DNA from: a virus
IMG/VR virus record: IMGVR_UViG_3300008448_000032
Coordinates: 1 to 64,000 of that record
Length of the DNA stretch: 64,000 bases
Strand: one strand, 5' to 3'
The notes under the pieces are model-generated. The model had not been told where the DNA came from and searched no databases. It saw only the letters and a list, made by a program, of their open reading frames with translations. Both the position numbers and the translations under genes were made by a program. Below, in pieces: positions 8,248 to 15,462 of this stretch. Within the stretch, counting starts at the first letter, position 1. Each line of letters opens with the position of its first letter.

Positions 8248-9654
8248 ATGTGCGGTATAATATTATTAAGAAAAGAAGATTCTAACCAAAAAAGATTAGA
8301 ATCTATAACTCACAGAGGTATAGAATACTCGATAGAAGAAACGGAATCTCATGTAATGTGTCACCACCGTCTTCCTATACAAACATTAGATGGAGATAAT
8401 TGGAACCAGCCAATAGAAATATCTAAAGGAATATATCTTATGTTTAACGGGGAAATATTCAATTACGATAAATCTAGATTTTCTTCCGATACCGAATACC
8501 TTTGTAGTTTATTTTCGGGAATTTCTACTATAGACCCAGAAATGTTTTCTGGTATGTATCTACCTTATATAACAGAATGGGATGGATTTTGGTCTATTGT
8601 AATTTTTGATTCCAATACAAAAAACGTTCTTTGTTTTACGGATCCTTTAGGAAAAAAATGTTTATATAAAAACGATAGGGGAGAAATATGCTCGGAAATA
8701 AAAGGAGTGGTAAATGAAGAATCGGTTATAGATCGATCTACTATAAGTTCTATCCGAAAATGGGGGTATAATAAGGACAAAAGAACTTGTTTTACGAACA
8801 TTACAAGAATATTACCGAATTCTATTTATTTTTATAATATGGAATCCCCTAATTTTGAAAAAGTATTAAATCCGTATTATACATCCTGGGATTCTCCGAT
8901 AGAAGATTTAATAGGAGCAGATTATGAGGATCATATGAATTGGCTTTGGGATAAAATGTTCGAAAGCGTTTCCAATAGACTTGTTTCTAAAAATTATCCT
9001 ATATCTCTTTTAGTATCTGGGGGATTAGATTCCTCTATTATTGCAGCTATATTAAAAGAAATGAATGCAAACACAACTTGGTTTTCTATAGAAAATGGGG
9101 AATCTCAATACGTAGATCTTCTCTCTAGACACTTAGAAACTCCTGTTAAATTTCTCGATTATTCTATGAATATGGAATATGATAAATTTATATATAGAGA
9201 TTGGAACGAAAGTCCTATAGATCTGGGATCGGTTATACCCCAATACCATTTATTTGAATCTATTAAAAAAGAATCTAATTTTAGGATAGTTCTTAGCGGG
9301 GATGGATCTGATGAATTATTTGGAGGGTATTCCAGAATAAAAGAATATGATTCCCAAAGATCCGATATATTCGAGGAACTTTCTTTCTACCATCTTCCCC
9401 GATTGGATAAAATGTCAATGGCACACACCTTAGAATTAAGAAATCCTTTTTTAAATCTAGATATAGTTAGATTCGCACTTCATCTCCCTAAAGAGTGGAG
9501 AACGGATAAAAAAATACTAAAAGACACATTCTCTCCTATGCTTCCCGATGATATAGTGAATAGAAAGAAAGAAGCTTTAAAAAACCCAGAGATAAAAAAA
9601 GATAAAATAGAATATAGGGATAAAGCTATTAATATTTTTCTAGATTCTTTTTGA
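8248..9654 (+). CDS. asnB: Asparagine synthetase, glutamine-hydrolysing
   Basis: At 468 aa this is shorter than typical bacterial AsnB (about 550) but has both domains. The class II glutamine amidotransferase half starts MCGIILL, where Cys2 is the nucleophile after Met removal, and contains THRG and FNGEIFNY. The synthetase half has the PP-loop SGGLDSS (residues 257-263), SGDGSDELFGGY (from 350) and DKMSMAHTLELRNPFL. It converts aspartate, glutamine and ATP to asparagine. The shortfall falls mainly in linker and C-terminal helices, so activity is plausible. It could supply Asn during infection, or amidate another carboxylate, since phage AsnB-like enzymes are sometimes recruited for other amidations. 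It follows the kinase-like gene closely and ends inside a TATATA inverted repeat. Confidence 0.9.
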   Translation: MCGIILLRKEDSNQKRLESITHRGIEYSIEETESHVMCHHRLPIQTLDGDNWNQPIEISKGIYLMFNGEIFNYDKSRFSSDTEYLCSLFSGISTIDPEMFSGMYLPYITEWDGFWSIVIFDSNTKNVLCFTDPLGKKCLYKNDRGEICSEIKGVVNEESVIDRSTISSIRKWGYNKDKRTCFTNITRILPNSIYFYNMESPNFEKVLNPYYTSWDSPIEDLIGADYEDHMNWLWDKMFESVSNRLVSKNYPISLLVSGGLDSSIIAAILKEMNANTTWFSIENGESQYVDLLSRHLETPVKFLDYSMNMEYDKFIYRDWNESPIDLGSVIPQYHLFESIKKESNFRIVLSGDGSDELFGGYSRIKEYDSQRSDIFEELSFYHLPRLDKMSMAHTLELRNPFLNLDIVRFALHLPKEWRTDKKILKDTFSPMLPDDIVNRKKEALKNPEIKKDKIEYRDKAINIFLDSF

Positions 9655-9673
9655 TATATACTTATATCAAAAA
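9648..9673 (+). promoter_or_regulatory. TATATA inverted repeat: late promoter box and possible terminator
   Basis: Two perfect 11-base arms (TTTTTGATATA and TATATCAAAAA) flank a 4-base TACT loop. The left arm contains the stop codon of asnB and a GATATATAC promoter-like box; the ATG at 9682 follows 8 bases after the repeat. Confidence 0.5.
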
Positions 9674-9681
9674 GAAATAAA

Positions 9682-10314
9682 ATGGAAAATGGTAGAATTA
9701 TAAAAGATTTTGATCGATTTAAATTTTTAAACGAAGACCAAACTCTTCTTGGACTTTTAACCGGAGAACTCGGGAGTCAGGTAGAAAAAGCAGGTAAAGA
9801 AGCTATAACAAATTATGCAATGGAGTATTTTGGAATCCCAGTGGATTCAGAAAATCCTGCTACCATTTGGATATTAGAATTATTTAAAAAAATAATGGCA
9901 AATATGTCTAACCGAGATTTGGAAGAAATATTAGAAGGTAGACAATCTATTGATGATGGAGAATTCTGGGTTCCTAAAGTAGTTGATGCTTTTTTAGAAA
10001 CTATACAGGATAGAGGGCCTCAGCCAGCACTTATAGTTGGAGATTGGCTTGGACTAGACACTAATAAATTTTTAGGAAGGCTTCTTATGAATGCTATAAG
10101 AAATAACCTATACAATAGATCTAAGCTTCAAAGAAATCTTTTGTCTTTATGGAATTTAGCTTCGGACGCAGAATTTATTCCTAGAGAAGAAGCTGGGGAT
10201 ATCTATAAAGAAGCAATGGGGGAATTATCTGACGAACAAAAAAAGAAAGTTAAAGATTCTGGATTATGGAACAGCGCTATTAAGCAAGCAGATACTTTAA
10301 GAAGCACTAGATAA
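9682..10314 (+). CDS. Unknown protein with capsid-targeting-like N-terminus
   Basis: This 210-aa protein starts MENGRIIKDFDRFKFLNE|DQTLLG, with F-x2-F and L-N-E at residue 18. The residue after the site is Asp rather than A/G/S. The remainder is helical and moderately hydrophobic (ETIQDRGPQPALIVGDWLGL, then NKFLGRLLMNAIRNNLYN), with no recognised motif. The ATG has an A-rich leader (AAAGAAATAAAATG) and no Shine-Dalgarno, typical of this window. It is followed ten bases later by another unknown gene, so the two are probably an operon driven by the TATATA element before it. Confidence 0.6.
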   Translation: MENGRIIKDFDRFKFLNEDQTLLGLLTGELGSQVEKAGKEAITNYAMEYFGIPVDSENPATIWILELFKKIMANMSNRDLEEILEGRQSIDDGEFWVPKVVDAFLETIQDRGPQPALIVGDWLGLDTNKFLGRLLMNAIRNNLYNRSKLQRNLLSLWNLASDAEFIPREEAGDIYKEAMGELSDEQKKKVKDSGLWNSAIKQADTLRSTR

Positions 10315-10324
10315 AAATAAAAAA

Positions 10325-11230
10325 ATGAACATTAGAGACGTTAAAAAAAGAAATATAATCAATTTTGATGATTTCTTAGATAAGGTTCACGACGAAAACT
10401 ATAAACCGATCAAAAACCAATCTTCGGAGATAAATCCTCTTAGCGGTTTATCTAATATAAAAAGACAAAAAGCTTTTGATTATGCAGGATATGCAGACAG
10501 CGTATTTGCTGGACAATCTAAGATAGATGTTCCAGGAGGAAGAATCGAAATAGGAAAAGGTAAAATAGATGCTATTTCTACAGGATCCGCTTTTTCTTCT
10601 AGCGGGGTGACTTTTGAGTCCCAAACTAGAATAAAAAGGCTAGGAGATATGATCGTAGAAGCTCAACAGATCTCAACGGTAGGTACAATTACACGGGATG
10701 AAAAAACAAAAGGACTTGGAGATCCTAAAAATTTAACCGATGTTGATCTTTTTCCTACTTTAACTAAAAAATTAAACCAGACCCGGAACTATGACCCTTT
10801 TCCTCAGATTTTTAAAGATTTCTTTAAGAGAAATTATTTTTGGTCTTCCGGAAGATTTCATTACAAGGATCCAAAAGGGGAAGGCGGAGATTGGGGCCCT
10901 TATTCTCCCAAAGGTTCTATCTGCTGGACGATGGGATATTCCTGGCCTGCTCATCCAGAAAGAGGAACTCGAAGAGTTCATTTAGAGTTTGAGCCTTCTA
11001 TGAAAAAAGTTTGGTATGTTGGGGAAGAATGGGAAGATTCCACCCCCGGATCCATTTACGGGGCAGCTAGTTGGTCTATGGATATTACGATGGATCAAGC
11101 GGGATTAAATAAAATTATCGAAGGTTTAAAAACTAGTCCTGTCTCTAGATCTTGGGGACGTTACATTATCCAATATGGAGTAGAAGTTTTCCAAAGCAAA
11201 TGGGATAATTCTATATCTTCTGGTTTTTAA
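10325..11230 (+). CDS. Unknown protein, second gene of the 9682 operon
   Basis: This 301-aa protein starts MNIRDVKKRNIINFDDFLDKVHDEN, which has the aromatic spacing (F-x2-F) but only a weak cleavage-like site. The C-terminal half is rich in Trp, Gly and Tyr (YFWSSGRFHYKDPKGEGGDW, WSMDITMDQAGLNKIIEGL, SRSWGRYIIQYGVEVFQS) and looks like a compact beta-rich domain. The N-terminal half is charged and low in complexity. No family recognised. A terminator-like hairpin lies about 80 bases downstream and closes this transcription unit. Confidence 0.6.
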   Translation: MNIRDVKKRNIINFDDFLDKVHDENYKPIKNQSSEINPLSGLSNIKRQKAFDYAGYADSVFAGQSKIDVPGGRIEIGKGKIDAISTGSAFSSSGVTFESQTRIKRLGDMIVEAQQISTVGTITRDEKTKGLGDPKNLTDVDLFPTLTKKLNQTRNYDPFPQIFKDFFKRNYFWSSGRFHYKDPKGEGGDWGPYSPKGSICWTMGYSWPAHPERGTRRVHLEFEPSMKKVWYVGEEWEDSTPGSIYGAASWSMDITMDQAGLNKIIEGLKTSPVSRSWGRYIIQYGVEVFQSKWDNSISSGF

Positions 11231-11307
11231 GCGTTTTAAGCAATTTTATTATTTTTTAATGGATAACTAAGTAAAATCAAGATAGATTGATTAGAAGCAA
11301 AATAAAT

Positions 11308-11344
11308 AAACCTCTTATCGAATAGATTGGAGGTTTTCTTTTTG
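11308..11344 (+). terminator. Probable intrinsic terminator
   Basis: AAACCTC pairs with GAGGTTT around a 15-base loop that can form a small inner ATC/GAT stem, followed by TTTCTTTTT. It separates the 9682-11230 unit from the DUF1566 gene at 11362. Confidence 0.6.
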
Positions 11345-11348
11345 TATA

Positions 11349-11360
11349 GGATATATAAAA
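11349..11360 (+). promoter_or_regulatory. Candidate late promoter box (GGATATATAAAA)
   Basis: Follows the terminator directly and ends only one base before the ATG at 11362. If it is a -10-type box, the transcript would be almost leaderless. Confidence 0.55.
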
Positions 11361-11361
11361 C

Positions 11362-11781
11362 ATGGAATACGTAAGACTTGGAAATTTTGAGGTTTGGCCA
11401 GATCAATTGAATTGGAGCGTACCCGGAGTCCCCGAGGATTATTTTGGAAATCCCCAGAGCTATTATTTCTTGCTGGATGAATCTTTATTTGAAGAATTTA
11501 TAGCATTAAAGGTAGGACAAGGGTGGAGATTGCCCGATTTAAATGAAATGACTTATATGGGAAATATTTATCATTCTCTGGGAATATCAAAAAGTAAAAA
11601 ATTATATTTTCCTACTGCATACAATTACATAATCCAAGAAACTTTAAATTCGGACTCGGAAAATAAGTATTTCTTCAATCTCGAAAACGGAACTTCTAAT
11701 CCCCAACCTTGGGTTCCCGGATTTTTTCTTTCAAGCGCGGGAAAAAGAACTTTTAAAATCCAGCCGGTTAGAGATGTTTAA
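11362..11781 (+). CDS. DUF1566 (Lcl C-terminal-like) protein, copy 1 of 4
   Basis: This 139-aa protein has the landmarks of the DUF1566/Lcl C-terminal domain, a C-type-lectin-like fold: GQGWRLPDLNEMTYM in the middle and IQPVRDV at the extreme C-terminus. Three more proteins of this type lie at 32211, 33408 and 33782. Such domains are found in secreted or surface-binding proteins, so a ligand-binding role is plausible but not shown. It has no signal peptide and no capsid-targeting signature. The next gene (11834) carries a packaging-like tag; the same pair of gene types recurs at 32211-33408. Confidence 0.7.
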   Translation: MEYVRLGNFEVWPDQLNWSVPGVPEDYFGNPQSYYFLLDESLFEEFIALKVGQGWRLPDLNEMTYMGNIYHSLGISKSKKLYFPTAYNYIIQETLNSDSENKYFFNLENGTSNPQPWVPGFFLSSAGKRTFKIQPVRDV

Positions 11782-11807
11782 AACGATCTTAATTCTCTCC
11801 GCTATTT

Positions 11808-11819
11808 TGATATATACAA
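11808..11819 (+). promoter_or_regulatory. Candidate late promoter box (TGATATATACAA)
   Basis: Sits between the DUF1566 stop and the chosen ATG at 11834. Its position argues against the longer reading of the next gene that would start at 11774. Confidence 0.5.
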
Positions 11820-11833
11820 AAACCCAAAAGGAA

Positions 11834-12616
11834 ATGAAAATTAAAAGATTTAATGATTTTATGTCAGAATCCATTTTTGATAAAGATTTTTTTAGCAGAA
11901 TAGGATCTCTAGTAAAAGATACTGGAACTCCTGGATATTCTTCTTCTAGTACTCAGCATAGCCAAAGTTCTTCAGAACCTTCTATCTCTTCTTCCGTTGA
12001 CAGAACCCCAAGAAGTATGGGACAAAAATCTTCTTTAACCCAAGGAGCTTTAACCGCAAATACAAATAAGAATGCTCCTATGGTGGTTGTTTTCGGGGGA
12101 ACCGACGTCGGAGGAAAAGCTAGCGGAAAATACATGTACGATTATTTTACTCCGGATGTTCTATCTAAGTATAATGTTTTTGTAGCAAATTCGTCGAGGA
12201 TAAACGGCGAAAAAGCTTGGAAAGAAATACAAGAAAAATCGGTAGAACTTGGGCTTAATCCTTCTAAGAAAATACTATATTTGTTTTCGGGGGGATATTT
12301 TCCTGCAATGTCAATAGGAGGAGCCGGATTAGACATGGATAAGAGAATAGACTATCTTAATAATACTTTTGATAAAATATTTTTAGTTGATATATGGATA
12401 GGAAAAAGTGGATCTACTTTCTATAAAAAATTAGCAGAAAAATGTGGAAATAAATTAGAATATTATTCTTATGGCGGAAATAATTCGGGAGGTGGATCTA
12501 ATAATATTCCAGTAAGAAATTTAATAGTCTCTAAAGCTTCTAAATCTCATTTGACTGCTCCTGATCATATGAGGACAAACGATGAAGCCATTAAATCATT
12601 AAAATCCCAATTCTAG
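11834..12616 (+). CDS. Tagged alpha/beta-fold protein of unknown function
   Basis: I choose ATG 11834 (260 aa), preceded by AAAAGGAA and a promoter box; the frame is open to 11774, but that start overlaps the upstream gene. The N-terminus MKIKRFNDFMSE|SIFDKDF continues with SRIGSLVKDTG. It is strikingly like the 32617 product (FNEFVSESILDS, then KIGSLVKST). A Ser/Thr/Pro linker follows (about residues 35-80). The C-terminal domain alternates beta strands and helices (APMVVVFGGTDVGGKASGKY, KKILYLFSGGYFPAMSIGG, FDKIFLVDIW, ending with KSHLTAPDHM), reminiscent of hydrolase-like alpha/beta folds. I cannot assign a catalytic triad. Probably a packaged effector enzyme. Confidence 0.6.
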   Translation: MKIKRFNDFMSESIFDKDFFSRIGSLVKDTGTPGYSSSSTQHSQSSSEPSISSSVDRTPRSMGQKSSLTQGALTANTNKNAPMVVVFGGTDVGGKASGKYMYDYFTPDVLSKYNVFVANSSRINGEKAWKEIQEKSVELGLNPSKKILYLFSGGYFPAMSIGGAGLDMDKRIDYLNNTFDKIFLVDIWIGKSGSTFYKKLAEKCGNKLEYYSYGGNNSGGGSNNIPVRNLIVSKASKSHLTAPDHMRTNDEAIKSLKSQF

Positions 12617-12618
12617 TT

Positions 12619-13290
12619 TTGAAGATAATAAATTTCCAAGATTATTTTTCGATTAATGAATCTAAGCATTCCTATTTTAGAAGAAAAGCTTTGGATTATT
12701 CTTTCGCGGATCTAGAACCTTTTATAGACAAAGAAACAATGTTAGAACATTACAATGTTCACTATAAGAAATATACTGATCTTTTAAATGAATGCATAGA
12801 CGAAGAATCTATACCGGTTCAAATGGGACCAAATATGGAGGGAATAATATCTATACTTAGAAATGTTGGTAGATACACAGATAAATTAAGAAATAATGCC
12901 GGAGGTTTCTATAATCATTTTTTATATTTTGATCAATTTACCCCAGAATTAAATTCTCCCGGTGGAGAAATAAAAAAATCTATTCTTACCTCTTTTGTTT
13001 CTCTATCTAATCTAAAGAAAGAAATGTTAGAAGCTGGGCTTTCCCAGTTCGGATCGGGATGGGTTTGGCTGATATCGGATTCTTCCGGAAACCTTTACAT
13101 AAAGACAACCCCAAATCAGGACAATCCCTTAATGGAAGAATCTTTTAATGATAAGATTCTATTGGGTATAGATGTTTGGGAACATGCTTACTACCTTAAA
13201 CACAAAGCAGATAGAAAATCTTACCTTAAAGAGGTTTTTAAGGTTATAGATTGGGACAAAGTAAATTCTAGATTTTTATCTTTTAATTAG
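12619..13290 (+). CDS. Fe/Mn superoxide dismutase with capsid-targeting-like N-terminus
   Basis: The start is TTG at 12619, two bases after the previous stop, giving 223 aa. From about residue 32 the protein follows the Fe/Mn-SOD family throughout: ETMLEHYNVHYKKYTDLLN with the first metal ligand at His44, NNAGGFYNHFLYF with His100, GSGWVWLI, then IDVWEHAYYLKH with Asp185 and His189. All four metal ligands are present. The reaction is dismutation of superoxide to oxygen and peroxide. Ahead of the domain is an extra N-terminus, MKIINFQDYFSINE|SKHS, with F-x2-Y and I-N-E|S at residues 12-15. This matches the packaging-type signature shared with many genes here. I infer it is carried inside the head and delivered with the DNA, or protects the packaged contents; host-derived ancestry is likely. 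Confidence 0.85.
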   Translation: MKIINFQDYFSINESKHSYFRRKALDYSFADLEPFIDKETMLEHYNVHYKKYTDLLNECIDEESIPVQMGPNMEGIISILRNVGRYTDKLRNNAGGFYNHFLYFDQFTPELNSPGGEIKKSILTSFVSLSNLKKEMLEAGLSQFGSGWVWLISDSSGNLYIKTTPNQDNPLMEESFNDKILLGIDVWEHAYYLKHKADRKSYLKEVFKVIDWDKVNSRFLSFN

Positions 13291-13574
13291 AAAGGTTTTC
13301 CCTGACTAAATCCGTAGAATACTCCTGGAGTTAATGAGGGTCCCGTAGCCAAAAGTGTTAAATTGAAAACTGTAGGACTTGTTAAGTTTCCTAGAGAGAT
13401 TGTTATTCTATTATTGTTTAGATCGTAATAATCTAAAACTCTTGAATTTCCTTGGGTGACTAATATGGTAGAGATTGGTGCCATTATCGAAGAAGGCCCA
13501 AAAGTAGCTCCTGTAGCTCCCGGAGCATAGTTAGTTGATGCATATAGCGGAAATCCGTAGTTACCTTGTATCAT
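13287..13574 (-). CDS. Small Gly/Thr-rich protein, possibly structural
   Basis: This 95-aa minus-strand protein is low in charge and rich in Gly, Thr, Ser and Asn (NYAPGATGATFGPSSIMAP, ITISLGNLTSPTVFNLTLLA), suggesting a small beta-structured virion or decoration protein. It has its own TATATA box and follows the terminator of the upstream minus-strand gene, so it is a separate transcription unit. Its stop codon overlaps the stop of the convergent SOD gene. No capsid-targeting signature and no known family. Confidence 0.55.
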   Translation of the reverse strand: MIQGNYGFPLYASTNYAPGATGATFGPSSIMAPISTILVTQGNSRVLDYYDLNNNRITISLGNLTSPTVFNLTLLATGPSLTPGVFYGFSQGKPF

Positions 13575-13584
13575 AATTTTTTTA

Positions 13585-13597
13585 TTTTATATATCAA
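13585..13597 (-). promoter_or_regulatory. Candidate late promoter box, minus strand
   Basis: On the minus strand the sequence reads TTGATATATAAAA, 11 bases before the ATG of the 13574 gene and immediately after a terminator for the preceding minus-strand gene. Confidence 0.55.
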
Positions 13598-13622
13598 AAA
13601 AAACCCTGCTTTTGGCAGGGTC
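13596..13622 (-). terminator. Intrinsic terminator, minus strand
   Basis: On the minus strand ACCCTGC and GCAGGGT form a 7-bp stem with a short loop, followed by a long T run. It ends the 14049-13645 gene. Confidence 0.85.
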
Positions 13623-13644
13623 TATATTAATTAATTTTTTTAGA

Positions 13645-14049
13645 TTATAGGAATCTACTAAACACGTTTCCTTTGGAAATGTACCCAGAAAGATCTTCTA
13701 GAGGAACTTCTTTATCCTCGTTAGTCATTTTATAATCAGTATCCCATGTAGTAACATTAAAAGTTAAAGGGGAAAGAGATTTATCTTTCTCTGTAATTAT
13801 TCTAACAAATCCTCCGTTAGTAAGAGGAATATGACACATGAAAAGACCAGCATCTCCTATTTCTGCAGCATTTCCGGCTTTTTCTGACTCGTTAGCTATA
13901 TCAACAACCCCTTGTATATCGGTATCTTCAAAATCGATAGGACCTTTGTATCTATCGAAAGGCATCCATTGAAATATTCCTTTTTCTAAACTAACAGAAG
14001 ACTCATTCAAGCTCTGAGAAAAACTTTCAAATAATTTTATGTGTTTCAT
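13645..14049 (-). CDS. Unknown small protein with capsid-targeting-like N-terminus
   Basis: This 134-aa protein begins MKHIKLFESFSQSLNE|SSVSLE, a very clear copy of the signature with L-N-E|S at residues 14-17. The rest is a small mixed alpha/beta domain (GDAGLFMCHIPLTNGGFVRI, LTFNVTTWDTDYKM) without recognised motifs. It is a single-gene unit on the minus strand with its own TATATA box upstream and a strong terminator downstream. Likely a packaged protein by inference. Confidence 0.65.
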   Translation of the reverse strand: MKHIKLFESFSQSLNESSVSLEKGIFQWMPFDRYKGPIDFEDTDIQGVVDIANESEKAGNAAEIGDAGLFMCHIPLTNGGFVRIITEKDKSLSPLTFNVTTWDTDYKMTNEDKEVPLEDLSGYISKGNVFSRFL

Positions 14050-14071
14050 ATCTAATTTTATTTTTTAACAA

Positions 14072-14083
14072 ACTATATATCTA
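14072..14083 (-). promoter_or_regulatory. Candidate late promoter box, minus strand
   Basis: Reads TAGATATATAGT on the minus strand, about 22 bases before the ATG at 14049. Confidence 0.45.
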
Positions 14084-14105
14084 TCTTATATATTTTTTTT
14101 TAGAT

Positions 14106-14861
14106 CTAATCTGAAATTATAGGAATTAGTATCGTTTCTACGAAATTTTTCATATCCTCTATAGATATGTTGTCTAAATCGTCCATTTGGGAATGACATT
14201 TTCCTAACATTTTTATATCTAAAAAACCATTCTCATTTTCTAGAAGGGATTCCCCCTCTAGCAATATAGGGAGAGGATTAATTACGGTAGTGTCTATACC
14301 CATGGCCATTAAGGGAAGACAATCGTTTCCTGGCGTTTTCATGGATGGACAATTAAATTTATTTTTTATGGATTCAGAAAGCTTTCCTGGATAATCGCCT
14401 ATGAAGAAATTGGTTCCTCCTTTTCCTGTAAGCTCTAAGTTTAAAACCCATTCTATCTCTCCGAATTCTCCTTCTATTATTTGTTTCCCCAGCCTCCTGG
14501 ATCCAATAAATCCCACTTCTTCCCCGTCGGTTATCACAACATTGATTTGAGGACATAAAGATTTTAAATATATTGCATTTATAACTGAAGCTGAATTATC
14601 GTTAGCATTATCAGAATCGGGATTTACTATATCGTGATGAGCTATCACCATTTTTTTGCTTTCCCCTCTAAGTATTATATTGAATCCTTTACAATCAAAC
14701 CTTTCGATTTTAAATTCATCTATTTCGTAAGGGATTTTATTTTCTTCCAATAGCGATACGATAAATTCTACCCTTGGAGTTTTTTCTTCCCCGTTAAGGT
14801 AAGCAGGACCTTTATTTCTAGCCTTGCAAAATCTTTCTATAGAATTTAATATATTTTCCAT
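14106..14861 (-). CDS. M28-family zinc aminopeptidase-like protein
   Basis: This 251-aa protein has the zinc-site motifs of M28 peptidases in order. VIAHHDIVNP has the first His and Asp at about residues 75-77, NANDNSAS has the bridging Asp88, VVITDGEEVGFIGSR has the catalytic Glu pair, LNLELTG comes next, and the C-terminal KCHSQMDDLDNIS supplies the last His. M28 enzymes remove N-terminal residues or act on small peptides and amides. There is no signal peptide and no capsid-targeting signature, so it probably acts in the infected cell. It is divergent from the gene at 14941. It could take part in processing phage proteins or in peptide scavenging; the substrate is unknown. Confidence 0.8.
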   Translation of the reverse strand: MENILNSIERFCKARNKGPAYLNGEEKTPRVEFIVSLLEENKIPYEIDEFKIERFDCKGFNIILRGESKKMVIAHHDIVNPDSDNANDNSASVINAIYLKSLCPQINVVITDGEEVGFIGSRRLGKQIIEGEFGEIEWVLNLELTGKGGTNFFIGDYPGKLSESIKNKFNCPSMKTPGNDCLPLMAMGIDTTVINPLPILLEGESLLENENGFLDIKMLGKCHSQMDDLDNISIEDMKNFVETILIPIISD

Positions 14862-14908
14862 TTTATCAAATATAATAAAAAATTCGTATTAAAAAAATGT
14901 AATATCTT

Positions 14909-14919
14909 GGATATATACT
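14909..14919 (+). promoter_or_regulatory. Candidate late promoter box (GGATATATACT)
   Basis: In the divergent gap, ending 21 bases before the ATG at 14941. Confidence 0.5.
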
Positions 14920-14940
14920 TTAACCAATTATAAAATAGCC

Positions 14941-15216
14941 ATGAAAGATTTTTTTATTAAAATGTTATCTTCAGACGGAAAAATTTCTTCTAAAAGATTT
15001 TCCGCATTTTTTACTTTAGTTAATATAATAGTTCTTACTTATATTGCTACTTTTTTATCTAAAGAAAATCAAACCCCAGAATTTATGTTTGATGCACTAG
15101 CTCTTATTGCTGGTGGTGGATTAGGTCTTACCGTAATAGAAAAGATATTTAGCAAAAAGGAAGAACCTAAAAAAGAAACCCAAGAAACCCCAATAGATGA
15201 GGAACCAATCCAATAA
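14941..15216 (+). CDS. Small two-helix membrane protein, holin-like
   Basis: This 91-aa protein has two hydrophobic segments (about residues 20-40, FSAFFTLVNIIVLTYIATFL, and 50-65, ALALIAGGGLGLTVIEKIF) and a charged, proline-containing C-terminal tail ending DEEPIQ. Size and layout resemble class II phage holins or other small phage membrane proteins. No named family is clear. The next gene starts inside it (15197), so the two are translationally coupled. A second small membrane protein at 27862 is the better holin candidate. Confidence 0.5.
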   Translation: MKDFFIKMLSSDGKISSKRFSAFFTLVNIIVLTYIATFLSKENQTPEFMFDALALIAGGGLGLTVIEKIFSKKEEPKKETQETPIDEEPIQ

Positions 15217-15448
15217 AATTCTAAGATTAGACGAATATATGATGCAAGAAGGATCTTGCATGAGCGAAAAAGCAAAAGCTTTATTGAAAGAAGCTTGCGA
15301 GGCTTGTTTAATGAAAGAAGCAGAAGAATATGATAAAGACCCTCATGAATCTCATACCTACGAGGGATATATGAATGAATGTTCTTCTTACCTTAGAGAA
15401 ATGATGGGTAATAGAGGGTATTCCGATCTACACAAACACTACAGATAG
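15197..15448 (+). CDS. Small Cys/Glu-rich unknown protein
   Basis: This 83-aa, acidic, helical protein has cysteines in an irregular pattern (GSCMSEKAKALLKEACEACL, then NECSSY). It overlaps the end of the upstream membrane-protein gene by 20 bases; an alternative start lies at about 15239. No family recognised. No capsid-targeting signature. Confidence 0.5.
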   Translation: MRNQSNKILRLDEYMMQEGSCMSEKAKALLKEACEACLMKEAEEYDKDPHESHTYEGYMNECSSYLREMMGNRGYSDLHKHYR

Positions 15449-15462
15449 TAGATAATATTTTT

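Noticed and set aside
11774-11833. Upstream extension of the 11834 gene giving a hydrophobic start (MFKTILILSAIL)
   Set aside because: It looks like a signal peptide, but it overlaps the DUF1566 gene, spans a promoter box, and the downstream ATG begins exactly at the shared packaging-type tag.
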